This document shows, one piece after another, positions 36,701 through 51,700 of a DNA stretch of 64,000 bases. Where the stretch lies: positions 5,418,501-5,482,500 of the forward strand of contig NC_059553.1 of NCBI RefSeq assembly GCF_905220415.1, written 5' to 3'. The position numbers and the translations under genes are program-made. Source of the stretch: Colias croceus (lineage: Eukaryota; Arthropoda; Insecta; Lepidoptera; Pieridae). The notes below the pieces were generated by a model. It was given only the letters and a program-made list of their open reading frames with translations, did not search any database and had not been told where the DNA came from. Every line of letters starts with the position of its first letter. The first letter of the stretch is position 1.

Positions 36701-39700
36701 ATCATACCAGCTTTTACAATTACCATATTATCGAATACAAAAATCTTCCACGGCTTAATCTCGTCATTACTTCTCAATACTCAGGTTTAAAACCTTATTA
36801 GGGTTGGATGATAAAATGCCTCTTCAAAATACATTATGCAAATTGACACTTACGACTATTTGTTTGTAAATGTAGAAACTGTTTACTTTTAACTGGTTGA
36901 AGAGTAAATTAAATATGTGGGGATGTAGCAAACGAAGTAGCATAGAGTCCTGGCTTACTGAATATATGCGATATGTGCCTAGTCTTCATTTATTAATGGT
37001 GAGCTTTTTAAAGCTTTGTACTTATTAAAAATGTAGATGTGATTTTTTTACCATTATTTAATAAACTAATATTAAGTAACTAATATATTTATAATTATAT
37101 ATTATACATAATACAAAATAAACTTACGTTATTTTATACTCTTCAAAATCAATAAATTTAAAAGATAATCAAATAAAATCGTTAACTTCACAATTCTCAA
37201 AAAGCTCGAATTACCAAAATATTTAAAGCATTACTCGATTTTGTTTATATTTTATGACTTCATTCGTATGTAAATTAGTTTCTACGATATCATTTATATT
37301 TAAGTGCTGATTGCCAGTTTCGGGCCTATCATTATGTGTATAAGAATTTTAATGAATATGCGAATAATTGTAATATACCTATAATGTCCATATCATAAAT
37401 TATACGCTCCATTTAAAATTTTAAAATTGTGTTTCATTTTTAAATCCTTAAAACTTTTCTTATAGATGTATAACTTTCGTAAAATAAATGAAGATTTTCT
37501 TCTTTAGATTAAGGCACGTAGTTCCCTCAATTCATTAGCACAGACAATATGATATAAAAACGTTTATTTTAATCGTCCACTTAATGAATGTCGTAGGAAG
37601 TATTTAAGCTAACAACCACTTAATATTCGGAAAGATTACAATGATCTTGGCGTTATCATCAATCAATTAGTACTGTGGATGTATAAATCAAACAAGGTGG
37701 TAATTGAAAGCGTCTGACTAATAGCCAATTAATTAGGATTAAATGTGTGGACCAACCCGCATAACTTAACCAGTTAAGTGACTGTGGCCAATGATTTATT
37801 TTCGCCTATTTCTTTATTAAGGACTTGGCATTACAATTAATTCGATTTTATAGATAAGATGAATATTTTGCGTAACATGTTTAATTAAATTAATTATAAT
37901 TACTATTTGATAATGTTTAACCTTTAGTGGATAATTAATATTATTGTTACATTACTGAAATTTCATTATAATTGACCACTAGACCATGCATAGGAATAGG
38001 ATAGATCAAAATCTAACGCATTTTATTTTTATTTGGTATGAATAGCATTGTTAGTAATGTAAACACCTAATTAAAAATAATGAATCCATTACGTAAATCG
38101 CTCTATAGCTGTATTTTTCCGCGTACCCTCTGGCCGCTTTAAATCAAAATGTTTTTAAGAATTCGATATAAACATTCTAAACATAATTAAATTACCGGCC
38201 ATTACACAAAAATGCCAGGCATGTAAAGTAATCCATCAATATAATTGGCTATTATTTTAAATATAAATTAGGCAAGTGAAAAGCTTTTGGGTCAACAATT
38301 TTACTTCCCAGCTCGTCCATTAATATAATGAGACAAATGTAATAAATTTTGTTTCAATAAGTTTTGTTGACACCATCGTTACTTAGATATTTACGAAGCA
38401 TGTCAAATTAGTGTGTGTAATTATATTTTACTGGTCACGACCAAAAAAGCTCAAAAATGCATCTTTATAAAGCTTTCATACGATACTTTTTTACCTATAT
38501 ATTTTACTAGCTGTGCTCCGCGGTTTCACCCGCATTGCTCCGCTCCTGTTAGTCTTAGCGTGATGATATAATATTATAAGCCTTCCTCGATAAATGGGCT
38601 ATCTAACACCGAAATAATTTTTCAAATCGGATCAGTAGTTAATGAGATTAGCGCGTTCAAACAAACAAACAAACAAATTCCTCAGCTTTATAATATTAGT
38701 AGGATAGATTTTCTTTATTACAAACTATTACCATATAACAAACGACACAACTTAACTAAAGCAAACCAATTTCTAGCTTCTACTTGTCTATTTTAACAAT
38801 TATGCAAATACACACAGAAATAGACGTAGGTAGTGTAAAAATGTCTCACGCATACGTGAAAATGTACGTTTACAACAGGCGAGTAACAATAAATAAAAAA
38901 ATTACAGAAAGTATAAGAAAACATAATTATACTTACAAATATTAGTATGAAGAGTAACTTAACAGCTGAAACCATCTTGAATTATTTAACATGGAACCAC
39001 TTAGAATATGATATTTGATTCACTTTATACTTCACTTGTCACTTATTTTGATCCTGTATTGAAAGATTAAGATACTTATAAAGCTAATTGATACGAATTT
39101 CTTAGTCTCTAGAGTAATTAATACACCTATATAATTTATTAATCATACTTCAAGAGTATGAGTTTTATTTGATATTGTTTTATTAGAGCTATGTGTCCAA
39201 ATCAAAGTTTAATACCCAATAAGTGTCGAAGCTAAATGTTAATACAATACAGTAGTTTCACAAAATCGCTTTATTGTGACTAGCGGAACGCGAAAGCCGA
39301 CTAAATACCTACGCACTTTGATCTCTTAATATGAATTGAAACGTATTTCTAAATCCCCATTGATATCTTTATACGCAGACCGCTTTGAAGGAATCGCACT
39401 AAACGTACACGTTCGCTACGGATTATAACATTAACATTAATTTGTCATAATTCAATCCTTTTGATTTGCATAGCGTAATGCAATTACCCGTATTTCAAGA
39501 TTATCTAGCCAACGTCATTTTGAAGCTATGTTTTGCGGAAACAAATGGGTTTTGATTAAGAATTAGATATTTGAATATATCTATTATTTTAATTAATTGC
39601 GATGTTTTTTCAAATGAAAACTGTTGAAAAGTTTTTAAATATTTCCCGAAATATTTGCAACTTGTTTTTGTAATTGAATTGATTTTTTTGTCCTCGATTT

Positions 39701-42700
39701 TCATCAACAAAATGGAAAATTAGTGCAAAATAATTTGAATGCTTGATAAACAACCTTGCAATTTCTAACAAACTAATAAAAACGCATCTGGTACATAATA
39801 TTTTTATGACGATAACAAAGACGAAATAGCGAATGCACATGCGAATTTTTATAATGAATTTGTTATGATAACCTGGATTAAGTGAATGCCGTGTAATATG
39901 CACATTGACCGGGATTCTTAAGATTTCCCTGAGCCCATAAAGCAATGGCTTGGCGCCAGATTTTCAACAGCTGTGCATTGCGTCCATAGCGTGCATATAA
40001 TCCCAAATGTGCTATTATTGTGTACTGAATAGACTTATGATTGAAACATCAACCGAATCACATTATCCACCCACGAGATATTATCGCACAAGATTCATGT
40101 ATCATAACTAACAACGATTTAAACTTTTGATTGGTATTATAGTAAACTTCACGAGTATGAATACGTGACTCGTTTTGCGTTTGTATAATTATACTATTGG
40201 TTGGAGAATTGTGATTTAATAGTCTTCATTTCATAAATTTATAAATAACGTTGGTAGTAATAACTTTTTAAGAATAGATAAATAAACAACAAAAGTTCTC
40301 TATCAATCTTCACAGCTTAAAATGTTTTTATTCAAGTTATTACCGACAACATATTTTTATGTTAAAGTTAACTCATATATGTATCTAGATACAGCAATAT
40401 CCTGTAGCTCTTATTGTAACATGAACAAAAATCTCTACACAATTTTAGAAAGTAGAGATCCGTGTAGTTTGATAAAGTATACTTTATTATAAATATTATC
40501 TAGCGTGGTTACAAAGGCAATAAATAGTGGTCGTTTATCAATTTACAGCAAGAGACTGTTTAACCCTAATTTGGTCACGTGTCGCTGTCGAATATTTCAA
40601 TTATTTTTATTATGATATTTTAACCCCGACTGTCACGAAACGTCAATGAAGAAAATCAACTGCAGGGAATAAAATTGAGGTTAGTTTGTAGTTTATACCG
40701 ACGATATTTTGATTTAAATCGCTGTTTATTGTGATATCGTTTACGATGCATTCAGAAGCTCGCAGCTTACCTAAAAATAAAGTGTAATTCATGTATGATT
40801 ATTTTTACTGTTTACTACAAACGTATTTTTGCATGTATTATATTAACACAATTGTAAACTGATTGCATTGTGTAATCTATAAATACATTACAAAAAATAC
40901 AAACACAGACAAAAACGTTCAATCAAAAAAACAGTAATCTTAGCAGTGCAATGATATTTATGTCCATTCTTTGTTAACATGACATGTAAAGGTTACAGCT
41001 CTATTATGCAGTAGGAACGATTAATATCCACACAGGACCCCGAAGTCGTAAATCAGTGATGTTTTACAAGTGGACACTTATTTTGTAACTGTATGTATGA
41101 CGTAGGTGTCTAAGTGAACGTGCTTTAGATAAGAAAAATATACGGACCTTTGTCCCGATGTTCAGTTAAAAGCTCTGCTATAATCGTGTTTTGCTCTAGC
41201 TAGAGTAAGAAGCTACTGATGAGCTTTTAGATGTGTTTTCGTGAAACATTTATTATTTAATAATAATTTGAAACATGAAACAGACATGATTCCATGAATT
41301 TTTCCCCTTTCGAGTGTTCCATGCTCATAATTTATGTATCAAAATGTTTGTCATATTTTGCGTATTAAATTGTGTTGTTATTACAACCTTAATCAATTTA
41401 ACCACAATTTTTTCTACTGTTATTCTGGATTTTGTAAATTATTATGAAAATATATTATGAAAACAAATTAATCCGACGATTTGATTGAAATTTGAGCACA
41501 TTTTAGTTCGTCACAAAAATATAATTAGCGCTTTTATGATACTAATAGCAATAGCCACTTCAATTAGATGATCGCTGTCTAGTGGTTTTTTCGTAGAAGT
41601 GTAATTAACTGATGACTAAAAATTAACACAATGTCGGGCCGAGAATGACTATGAAAAAATTAAATGGTGTCAACAACTGCGACAAAATATTATATTTAGT
41701 CGCCCATTAAAAACACAAGTACCACTTTTTTTTATTCACGGGATTATCATTTCGCAAATTAACGCAAGTTTTAATTTCTAAATATAAAAAGAGTTAAATA
41801 AAAAAACAATTTTGTTATTAGAAGCCGGAAATATCTAATTTAGAAGGAAGTTGTTTCAATCAAAGAAAAGTTCGTTTAAGGAATTCAATCCAACATCACA
41901 GGAACCATATTGATTAATTAATGGCGCCAGTATTCATTTTTTTTTTTCAATTAGATTGTATAAGCAAACATTTTCATGAAATAATTTTCCTTGATTTGTT
42001 GATATCAATGAATACTTTTAAGCAACTTAGCAAAAGTTAAAAACATTAATCGGCATTATAATAAAAAACACTGCATTTTTGACGACCGATAGAGTTAAGT
42101 GATTTTATTAAAAATATGTTAAGGATGTAAATCGTAAATTAGCGAACATTAAATTATTATGAAAAATAATGTTACAAATAAATATGATGATTTCTCATTG
42201 CATGTTTTAAAAATATAACTTTTATCATCCACCCACCAGTAACACCTCCACTTCATTACAGTCATTTTTAACTATCATCTCAGAAAAATATGAATCATAT
42301 CTCTTTGAGATTCGATAATATCGTCTTAAATAGCCTTTTTCTAAATAATGTTACTTTACTTCAATTTTGAGATGGTAGTAAATTTATTTTTTTATTTATT
42401 TTTTTAACACCAATACAAATGACACACACATACTGACCCAGGCTCCTAATATAGTATTTTTGCTCACCCACAACATTATATTTCCTGTCATTAGAATTGC
42501 CTGGTAGAGATCGCTAGCGATAAGGCCGTCCTTTGCTGTTTTTGTTAAGTCTTATTGGTTAGTTATACGAATTATATAAGATACCAACAAAGACGTGTGT
42601 GGTATAATATTCCTGTAATATTTGAAGCGAGGACCATTTACAGAACCATTAGCAGTTACTAGAAACATTATATCGAGTGTCCCATTAATTTAAATACGCT

Positions 42701-45700
42701 AACTGCAAGCGTGTTTTATTTCACTGTTAGGTGTTAGTTGTTACTTTTATTCTTCTGTTTATTTATAACTATCGAGTTTCTCCACGTCTTGAATGAATTA
42801 ATTCGTGAGGTATTTTTATCGCTCTACCAGCAGAAAAAATAACAAAGATACTAGATATAACACGTAGTTTTCGAAAAAAATTAATTTTGAAATCGAGCTT
42901 TTAATTCATATAGTTAGAATAGGCTCAAAATAAAATCTAGATTGCTAAAACTAGCAATAAAAAAGTAGTATAAGTTTTAATGGTGTGAATTTTCATAGAT
43001 AAAGTTGAATAAAGTCAACTTTGTAAGGGAAATGCGCTAAAGGCATCGATATTCAAACTAAGCACAGATAATACAGCAAACAATAGCCTATTATTATAAA
43101 CATAAAAGTTATTTCAGGTTTAAGTGTTCGCGAATGGGTGAAATAATATTTTTGAAAGGAAAGATTATCTTGAAAGGCAAAGCAGGTACTAAGATGCACT
43201 ATGGAGATGTAAATGTGTGGTTAAATATTTACAAAACGTAACAAAATTGCATCTCTATTAGTATATTAAAATAAAATGCAATTCGTCTTTTGTGTGTAAT
43301 CTCAACTAAAGTTAACCCTTGTGATTTAATTCCAGAAAGCAGCAAAATAAAAAAAGGAAGCAGTTTGATGGTTCACATTTGCGTGTGTTTCTATTGGATG
43401 CAAACACGTGTATGTATTTAGTTTAAAAAACATATTCTTTTTAAACTAATATTACTTCTTCATTTTGATAACAATCGTTCGATATCTAAAGCTAGGCTAT
43501 AATTCTAAGACTGTAAACTGTACTTACTTACTCTAAGGGCTCACACAACCGAATATTATACAAAGATGATAATTATGTAATTTAATATTTTTCTGACTCT
43601 TATACAATTTTTAATAACAAAATTTAAAAACCTAAAAGGCAAGTGAAATTGTCGTTGTTGTAAGTAAAAATGCGTGTTGAAAAATAAACAATATTTTTTT
43701 ACCTATGTTATGCATTTTTACTTTATCATATTTTTATGTTATTACTATAACGGGTTCCAACTTTACATTTCTCGTACGTATTATGTGTAATTTTTCATTG
43801 AAATTTTACGAACAATATAGCGCTAAGAAAATAATAATCTCTAGAGATCTGTATACAGCGATTACTGTTAGAATATTTAGTCTCGTTTATTTATTAAAAA
43901 CAAATGTTTGAATATTTTGTAGAAGAAGCTTAAAAGCTACCAGCACTCCCTTAAAAAGTGCAATTACGAAACTCAACATTTGTCAGCAGCTATCAAATTA
44001 ACATCGGATTGCCATTGACGGATTCGGTGGTTACATCACTTTACGTCTAGCCGGTAAGAGTAAGCGGAAATTTAATTATTTACTCTTCACTCCTCAAATT
44101 TGACGGGATTTGTTAACGAGGAAATTATAACCGCAACCGCGAATAATGTAGAACTTATTTATTTTGAATTTCAATGAACACATAGTATTTAACCTGTTTA
44201 TCAATTTAAATAATCATTTATCATTTCGTTTTAGCCTAATTGCTGTTTTATTATATTTTTTTTTAAACGAACACCACTAAAAATTGCACGTATTCGATTT
44301 CTGCCAACTATTTTAACTTATACAATTCTCAACTAAAAGCTTTTCAAATCTAGAAACTTTACAGATTACTTAGAACTCCCGAAATTTCGTTAGATTTTCC
44401 GAAAGCGACTGTGCGCGCCGTTGTCGCGCGCGATCGTGCACTACTGAATTTGTCTATGCGTCTCCAGCACTCGCATATATGTGGAAAATCTTTTACAGCC
44501 CACTGCATACTAGTATAGCACGACTGCAGTCGCTCATATCCATAAATATCAAACTTTTATTACACCCGCATCTGATCATTGATAAAATCTGCGACTCGTA
44601 CGACAGACTTAAAAATCGATAAGGTACGCATTTAATACAAAACTGATCCTCAAAAATCCTGTACAAACCAGAACTATTACCATCACGGTCAGGTATAATA
44701 CGGCTTAAAGTTGTAGCAAATGCAATTGAACCTTCCTGACATTTAAGCTCATATTCTTTCGGAATTCCTGCGCATTTTAATAAATTTTTCCTTTATTGCA
44801 GCAAGTATAGATGCTCATTCGTTCGTGAGCGGTTTTGTGCATGTATTCACTTATAATGGCCGATATCATAATGATGCAATCATGTGTATTTCGTAGAGCG
44901 TAATTCGCTACGAAATTACATTATTTTGTTTACTGGTAATTTATAAAGGTAAATGAACCACTTCGTTAAAACCATGCAGGTACGGTAAATTGATCTAAAA
45001 TAATATTATAGAATGTAGAATAAAATTATAGAGTATACCTATTATAAATTAACTATTTGTAGTTATAGGTACCATATGATGCCCTAAAAACCTAACGTAT
45101 ATTGAACCCAAGTCACATACACGGTACACCGGAGTCAATTTAAGTAATGATTTGCCCGTTAGAAATTATGTTACTGCATTTATTAGTACATCAACTCAAC
45201 GATACGAGCATAAATTCAAGTTCATAAACTATACTTCGCGGATATTTTATACCAATTTAAACTGTCTATTGCCTTATAAAGAGACTATAAAGAATGAAAT
45301 AGCAATTTCTATTCATAATAAGACGATCAAAGCACTAGTTAAACAAGCCATCGGAGTTAAGTGAAGTAACAGGCTATTAAAGTCCTTCTGCGGCCGCGGC
45401 GTGAACACCCGTAAATAAAGCTTTTGTTAGCACTTTATTGTCTTTTAAGGATTGACAAACAGCCTCGTTTAATAATCCTGTCAATATTCCCTTTGTGCGA
45501 ATCTTTACTCATAATTCTGTTCCCTAAATAAGAAGGGTTAGTTTATTTTTTTGTTTAAACTGAAATATTGAAATTATTCTATCTCTATGGAAAGCATTTA
45601 CACGTAGGTAACGTGTTTATAGTCAGGCACGCAAGAAAACTTAAGAAATATATAGGTATTAGGGAATTTGGCTATGTATAGATAGATTGTATTACATAAG

Positions 45701-48700
45701 GTAGGTACTATTCTAGAGCCCAGCATATTATTATATTATCTGTGCTAGAGCTATATCTTTCGATAATTATAAGGATTACTCATGTGTAAATCTTTTAAGG
45801 TCACTCTTTTCATCATGATACATCGGCAGTTACATTAGTATGTTAGTTTTATGAAATTACGTTATTTACGATTTAAATAATAGGTCAAGACTGAGCCGTG
45901 TTACTCACAGAATCCATATTATATTATTTATAGATGATCATAAAATCTCTAAGTCAAAGTCATTGACATAGATATAGGATTGAAAACTTTTTGCCATTCT
46001 TCTAAAAGGGTTATCATCATTATATGAAATAATAAGCTTACTTATAAATAAACTCGTAGCGCTATCGTAATAAATGTAGTTTGTTTCATAAAATTCATTC
46101 ATGCTACATAATACAAGATTGAATGGACGGGCCTTTTCTTTATTTAAAAGTGATGATCATAACAGGAACAGATAGCAATTACCTATTAGGTGGATGAGAA
46201 CTAACTCATACCTTCTCTACTTCTTTCTTTTTTGGTACTTACTCAATAAAAATGGAAATTATAAAGCGTAAATTTAACGTAACTTATTTATGTTATGACA
46301 TATATAAATAGTAAAGTATAAATAAAGAGCTTGTAGTATAAATCAAATTAACATAGATAGGAAATAATAATTTTCTACATCTGTGCACAGAAATGTGCGT
46401 ACTAATCCACATGTCAAAGAGAATAGATGTCGCAAGCTGTAAGGATAGCGTACACAGATCACGGGCCTACGTGTTGCAATTCGCTTTTGCGTAAATGGCT
46501 TAAGAATGCAGGGCTTTCCTCGTAACGATTTTAATCATTCTCAATAAGAGATGCATCGCTTCGTTTAACACTTAGAGTATATATTACAGTAGGTAGTATA
46601 AGTACTCTAAGCAAAAAGGAATATCGTACTTGTCACTTTGCGATCAATTTAAATCGAAAGGCAAATTTGGAATGAAAAAACAACGTGCAGGATGTTTCTT
46701 CGAATAGCAAAAAGCGTTCAATACATCAGTATATTTGATGTATCAAAATCGATATTTTTAGAAGTACATTATCTCCTTAACGTAAAATCCCTGTCTTAGA
46801 ACCTATTTATCCTGATAGCATCTGATAATTCACTTCATGCTGATGCTAATTCCGATTAAATATATATTTAGTTAAAATTATTATTACCGTGATGCCCCCG
46901 GGCGGTGAGCGGGCCTTAATCGCCGTCATATCGCGATCTAACCAGGCGCCGGCGCCGGCCTTTGTAATTAAACATCTAGATTCACTAACCACGTAAACCT
47001 GATATGTGCGGAGACTGCAATGGATAGAATTTTGAGAACGGAGCTTTTGGTTGTGTAGAAGTGACTAGAATACAATAATTAGGGATACTTACAAAAACTG
47101 TGGCAACCTTAAAGGTAGAGCCAAAATCAATGCAGTTAGTATTAATAAACGTCTTGCCTATGTGAAGTCCAAATTTATCCTTGAAACTATTATTAGTATT
47201 ATAATGTGAAATTGTAATGAAGTGAAGAGATCGTGAACGCTATCTACCCTTTACCTAATAAGAGGCAGTCTTACTCTACTGTCGTGAAAATTTATCTTTA
47301 GGTCAGTGTAGCTAAAGAAGGAAGCCATATCGTTCGAACTATTTGTATCAAATGTAATGGAAAACTAAATGTACGTATAAATATTTCCTAATAACATGCA
47401 GGACTCGTAAAATCAAGTGAAACGCAAAGCAGCATTACCATATAGGTGAAACCTCAAACACGCCGGCCTAAGAGCCTGCGATTTTATGAATAGCAATGGA
47501 ATTCTCACCTTTGAATAATGCTCAATTACCATAAAGGTATGCAGTAAATATCATCAAATTGACAGGCATTTACAAATAAAAGCAATATTTTACCCCATAT
47601 ATGGTGGCAGTTCATAGGTGGCGCCACGTAAAATTCACGATGTTTTGAATTCATTAGTAACTTGCTAATCGAGTTATTTGGGTTTAATTCTTTCGTTTAT
47701 TTCCATGGTCCTACTAATTATACTGCTAGAGAGAGAATATTTAATAACCCGTTGTACTACTGAATGCATCAATAACCAGTCTTTATCTAAAAGGGTCGCT
47801 CGTAAAATGCTCAAGATAAATTAAACAAATCTATTAAAAATATAACATTATCTTGATTTTAAATGGTCCAAATTCAATACCCAGAAAAGAACAATACGGT
47901 ATATTTTAACTAGAATATACTATCACACAACATGTTTTCATGACTGAAAATTATCAGCGTAGCTTTCCGTATTCAAGGTATTCAAATAAATCACCAAGTA
48001 GTTAACCAAATTATTATATAAACTTTATAAATCGTTAACCAAAACAAAACTATAAACAATAATGACGTGGCCAGCTATCGAAGCACAAAAGCTATCGATT
48101 AGGCGGCACCGTTGTCACGAAACGCTTAACAGAGGTAATATTATCACGTAATAAAGTACAATAAGAATACTTTAACTAATTTACGGTTACGACGCGCATG
48201 TCCTTGGTCGCCGACAATGTTGCAACGATTCAACACTTTATAGAACAGACGTTGCTTTGACTTGCTAAAGCAGATTTCACATTATCTGCTGTGTCAAAAA
48301 CGTGGTGTGTCACTGTATTAGAAGTATAAATATAAACACACCCTTAGAGTATTAGTTCAAACTATAATATCATATGACTCTATATTATCGTGACTCTTCT
48401 TTATTTAAGCTCAATTCTTTTCTTACAAAATGGAACAGAGTTTTTCTGAAGAACCTACAAGTCAAACTATAATTGCATGCTTCTAAAATGTGTCAGAAGT
48501 GGCAGAATCTTCGTGATAAGTAAGGTTATATAATTTATTCGACAAAAATATGCTGAAGTTACCAATAATTTATGTTTACTTCTGAGTTTCTGACCAAATC
48601 ACTGCTAAATCATCTAGGTACTACGTCAACGGCTATTGATAGTTGATACCACATTAGTATTTGACCACTATAATTATTCCACGTTTGGTTGAGGCGATTT

Positions 48701-51700
48701 AACTGACACTATATTCACGGTTGCAAATTCAGAACATCCAGTGTAAAGTTGGCTTAAAATCCAACCAATTCATACAGTTTTATTGCAGTTACAACTAATA
48801 GAACAGATGTCGAATTCTAAAATATTGTTCAAGGCGGGTACGTACTTTGAGCTATTTCAATAAAGTAACATTAGTATTTGACTATAATTATTCCACGTTT
48901 GGTTGAGGCGATTTAACTGACACTACATTCACGGTTGCAAATTCAGAACATCCAGTGTAAAGTTGGCTTAAAATCCAACCAATTCATACAGTTTTATTGC
49001 AGTTACAACTAATAGAACAGATGTCGAATTCTAAAATATTGTTCAAGGCGGGTACGTACTTTGAGCTATTTCAATAAAGTAACAGTATTAAGAGCGTACA
49101 TAAATTTGATTTAATTGACCAATAAATCCAATCTTCTAGCCGTACGAATGGATGCTATAAAGCTAACTACTACATATTATTATAATGAGCTAGGTTTTAT
49201 TGTTATACTTAATTCAGGCGCCGAGTCTAGGCTTCTAGAGCCGCTGCCTTTAATCATCCGTAGCATGGTAATAACTATAGGACGTGAACATCTAATCCAC
49301 AATTATTGCAAAACTACTTTGTAGAGCTATGTTATGTATCAGCTAAGCATTGATTAGTTAATATTATTTTCTCTTAAAACAAAGCATAGATATAAATCTA
49401 TGCTTCTAGCGTTTAATATACATAAATTAAAAGTCCCTAATAACTTCGCATGATCCTTTAGTTTCTGTGATCTGTGTTCATGATCGTCAAATATACCCGC
49501 AAAACAAAAAAAAAAACAAACGACCCTATGTGCATTGTGCACGCTATTGACCATTTTTATTTGAAAATCAGGTCGACTTTAAAGTGAACTTATTAAGAAT
49601 ATAATTTTCTTTGTTATTTAAGCTTTTTATCAACATTCTTTGCTCACATACCGCATCACAAATATTAAATATCTATTAAAAAGTAGAAGATTTTGTTAAT
49701 ACCCAAAACTCATTGAAAGGTGATCTTATCCCGACATTAGTGGTCAGAATTAGGATATTCATCCATTGATTGATTACACGTTTACACATTGCGAAAGGTG
49801 TTGTGCTCGATCAAAGATCACACATTTATTTATAGATGCTTATAAAAGTAACTAGAATAGACATATCAATTGACCCTTGCGGTCTTCGTATTACTATTAA
49901 CATCTTCCTAGAATATTGAAATAAGACACAAGGTAACTAATAAATTAGTTAAGGCATGCTCCTGTTAGGAACACAATACAAACATACAGACAGGGTTAAT
50001 TACAGTCAACTGCAGTTTTATTATGTGCAACTATCTGATTTTGAAATTGAATAGCAGGTAAAGATTTCCATTGGTGGATACATAAAAGACACATTGAGCA
50101 GGTAATCTACAAGTCTTTCTTTGAGTTTCGGATTAAGAGAGAATTAAGGGGTGGTTTATTTCATTTTAGGTTTTCTGATACGATTTTAACATTTCGGCAT
50201 TTGTCTCTTCTTCCTTTTTATCCCCTATCTACATTTCTACCCTGCAAGTATTACTTTCGGCAAACCTACCAAAGAAAAATAATAAATGAGACTTTGATAA
50301 GCTTATTTAATTAACAATTTTAAACCTGAAAAAGAAACAAAAAAATCAATTAAAATATCAATTAGAACTAAATTACCTTACACGTGCCCTGCACACAGAT
50401 AGCTCTGAACCCTTGCATGGTGCACGGCGTTCCATCTGCTGCTAGAGATAATGACGCGTAGAAATGGTGGCCGAGGGGTCGACAGTTTAACACGCATGGT
50501 GCATCACCTAGCGATGAATAAGATTTTTTGGAACATAATTGTGTTAGATATATGGTACATAAGGCAGATCAAAGTAGTACCGTCTCTGGGTGAACAAATA
50601 TGGAATTTCATTCATAAAAATTACATAAATAATAAAGCATTGTGAACGACTGTTCATTAGTTTGTTCAACTCGAACGAGCGAATGTACGTTCTATATAAC
50701 GAGTTCTATGTATTCGTTCATTAGACGATATTATCTCAAATAAATCTCCGTAAAATTATTTCACTTTCAGTTCAGTTTTTATAAACTTAAATTAATAACA
50801 TTTTAGCGGTTTAAAGGTTCGTATTAGTTTCATTCAGGATATAAAAATAGTTACGTAATAGCCAATAATCAAATTAGATGTGTAAATATCAAAATTCAAT
50901 GTAAGTTTCGTATATCGTTCAAAATCGAAATTCACAAGCATTAGTAAACGCAACATCAACAACATCTTCCGTAGCAACTCTATTAAATTTCCAATTAATT
51001 CGCTAAGACGGTTTATAATAAAGATGCAATCAAAATCACATTACATCGACTATCCATTACAACTTATCTAGAATATGTTACTGATAATAATTAATATTTC
51101 ACTTGCAGTCTTGTATTAATATATTCGCCAATGAACAAGTCTCTGTGCCATCATTCATATCTTATTATACCGTTAAATCCTGTACTTATAAAATAAGAAG
51201 CAGCATGCTGGTTGTAAAGGCGTAATTATTTTTATTTATTAACTTAAAATTACTAGTTCATCATTGTATTTTTTTATAATAGTAACGTTTTAAATAAAGC
51301 AAAGTTAAAAAATTAAAACTTTAGCAAAGAATATCACGTATTGATTCTAGCTCTTTTCATAGTTTTTTTGGTTTTCATTTGGAAGCAAAGATATGAATAA
51401 AATACATTAATAAATTCCAATTTTATTTTCTAACTACATCAAACTTAATTACTTACCATCTATATAAGGCACCCATGTATAGAATCTTCCCCGAAAAGGT
51501 CTCCTGTCGTAGGAAGAACATTGTTCTGCTCGCGTGTCAAGAAGACTATGTGGACACGGCTGGATACATATTTGTTTATTATTTTTAAGCCTCACATATT
51601 GAAAATAATATATATCCTAAAATAGTATGTTTTTTAAATATCTTATGAACTTAAGAAAAATATGACTACATGACTAATAAAATAGTATAATTGTAGAGCC

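Larger units (their letters stand above)
34859..50376. other. 15.5-kb intron of gene B
   Basis: Separates the Cys-rich and spacer exons. Contains the exon 7 echo (34981-35055), the signal-peptide exon (38937-38975), a repeat tail (38508-38706), CpG-rich islands (44400-44445, 46886-46961) and a 217-base tandem duplication (48651-49084). No other exon supported. Confidence 0.7.

Noticed and set aside
39610..39945. 111-residue minus-strand ORF near the internal gene B promoter
   Set aside because: Biased Ile/Phe/Lys composition of AT-rich DNA, no motif and no phase-compatible partner.
48651..49084. CRISPR-like repeats
   Set aside because: Just two long adjacent copies with no spacers, in a eukaryotic intron.
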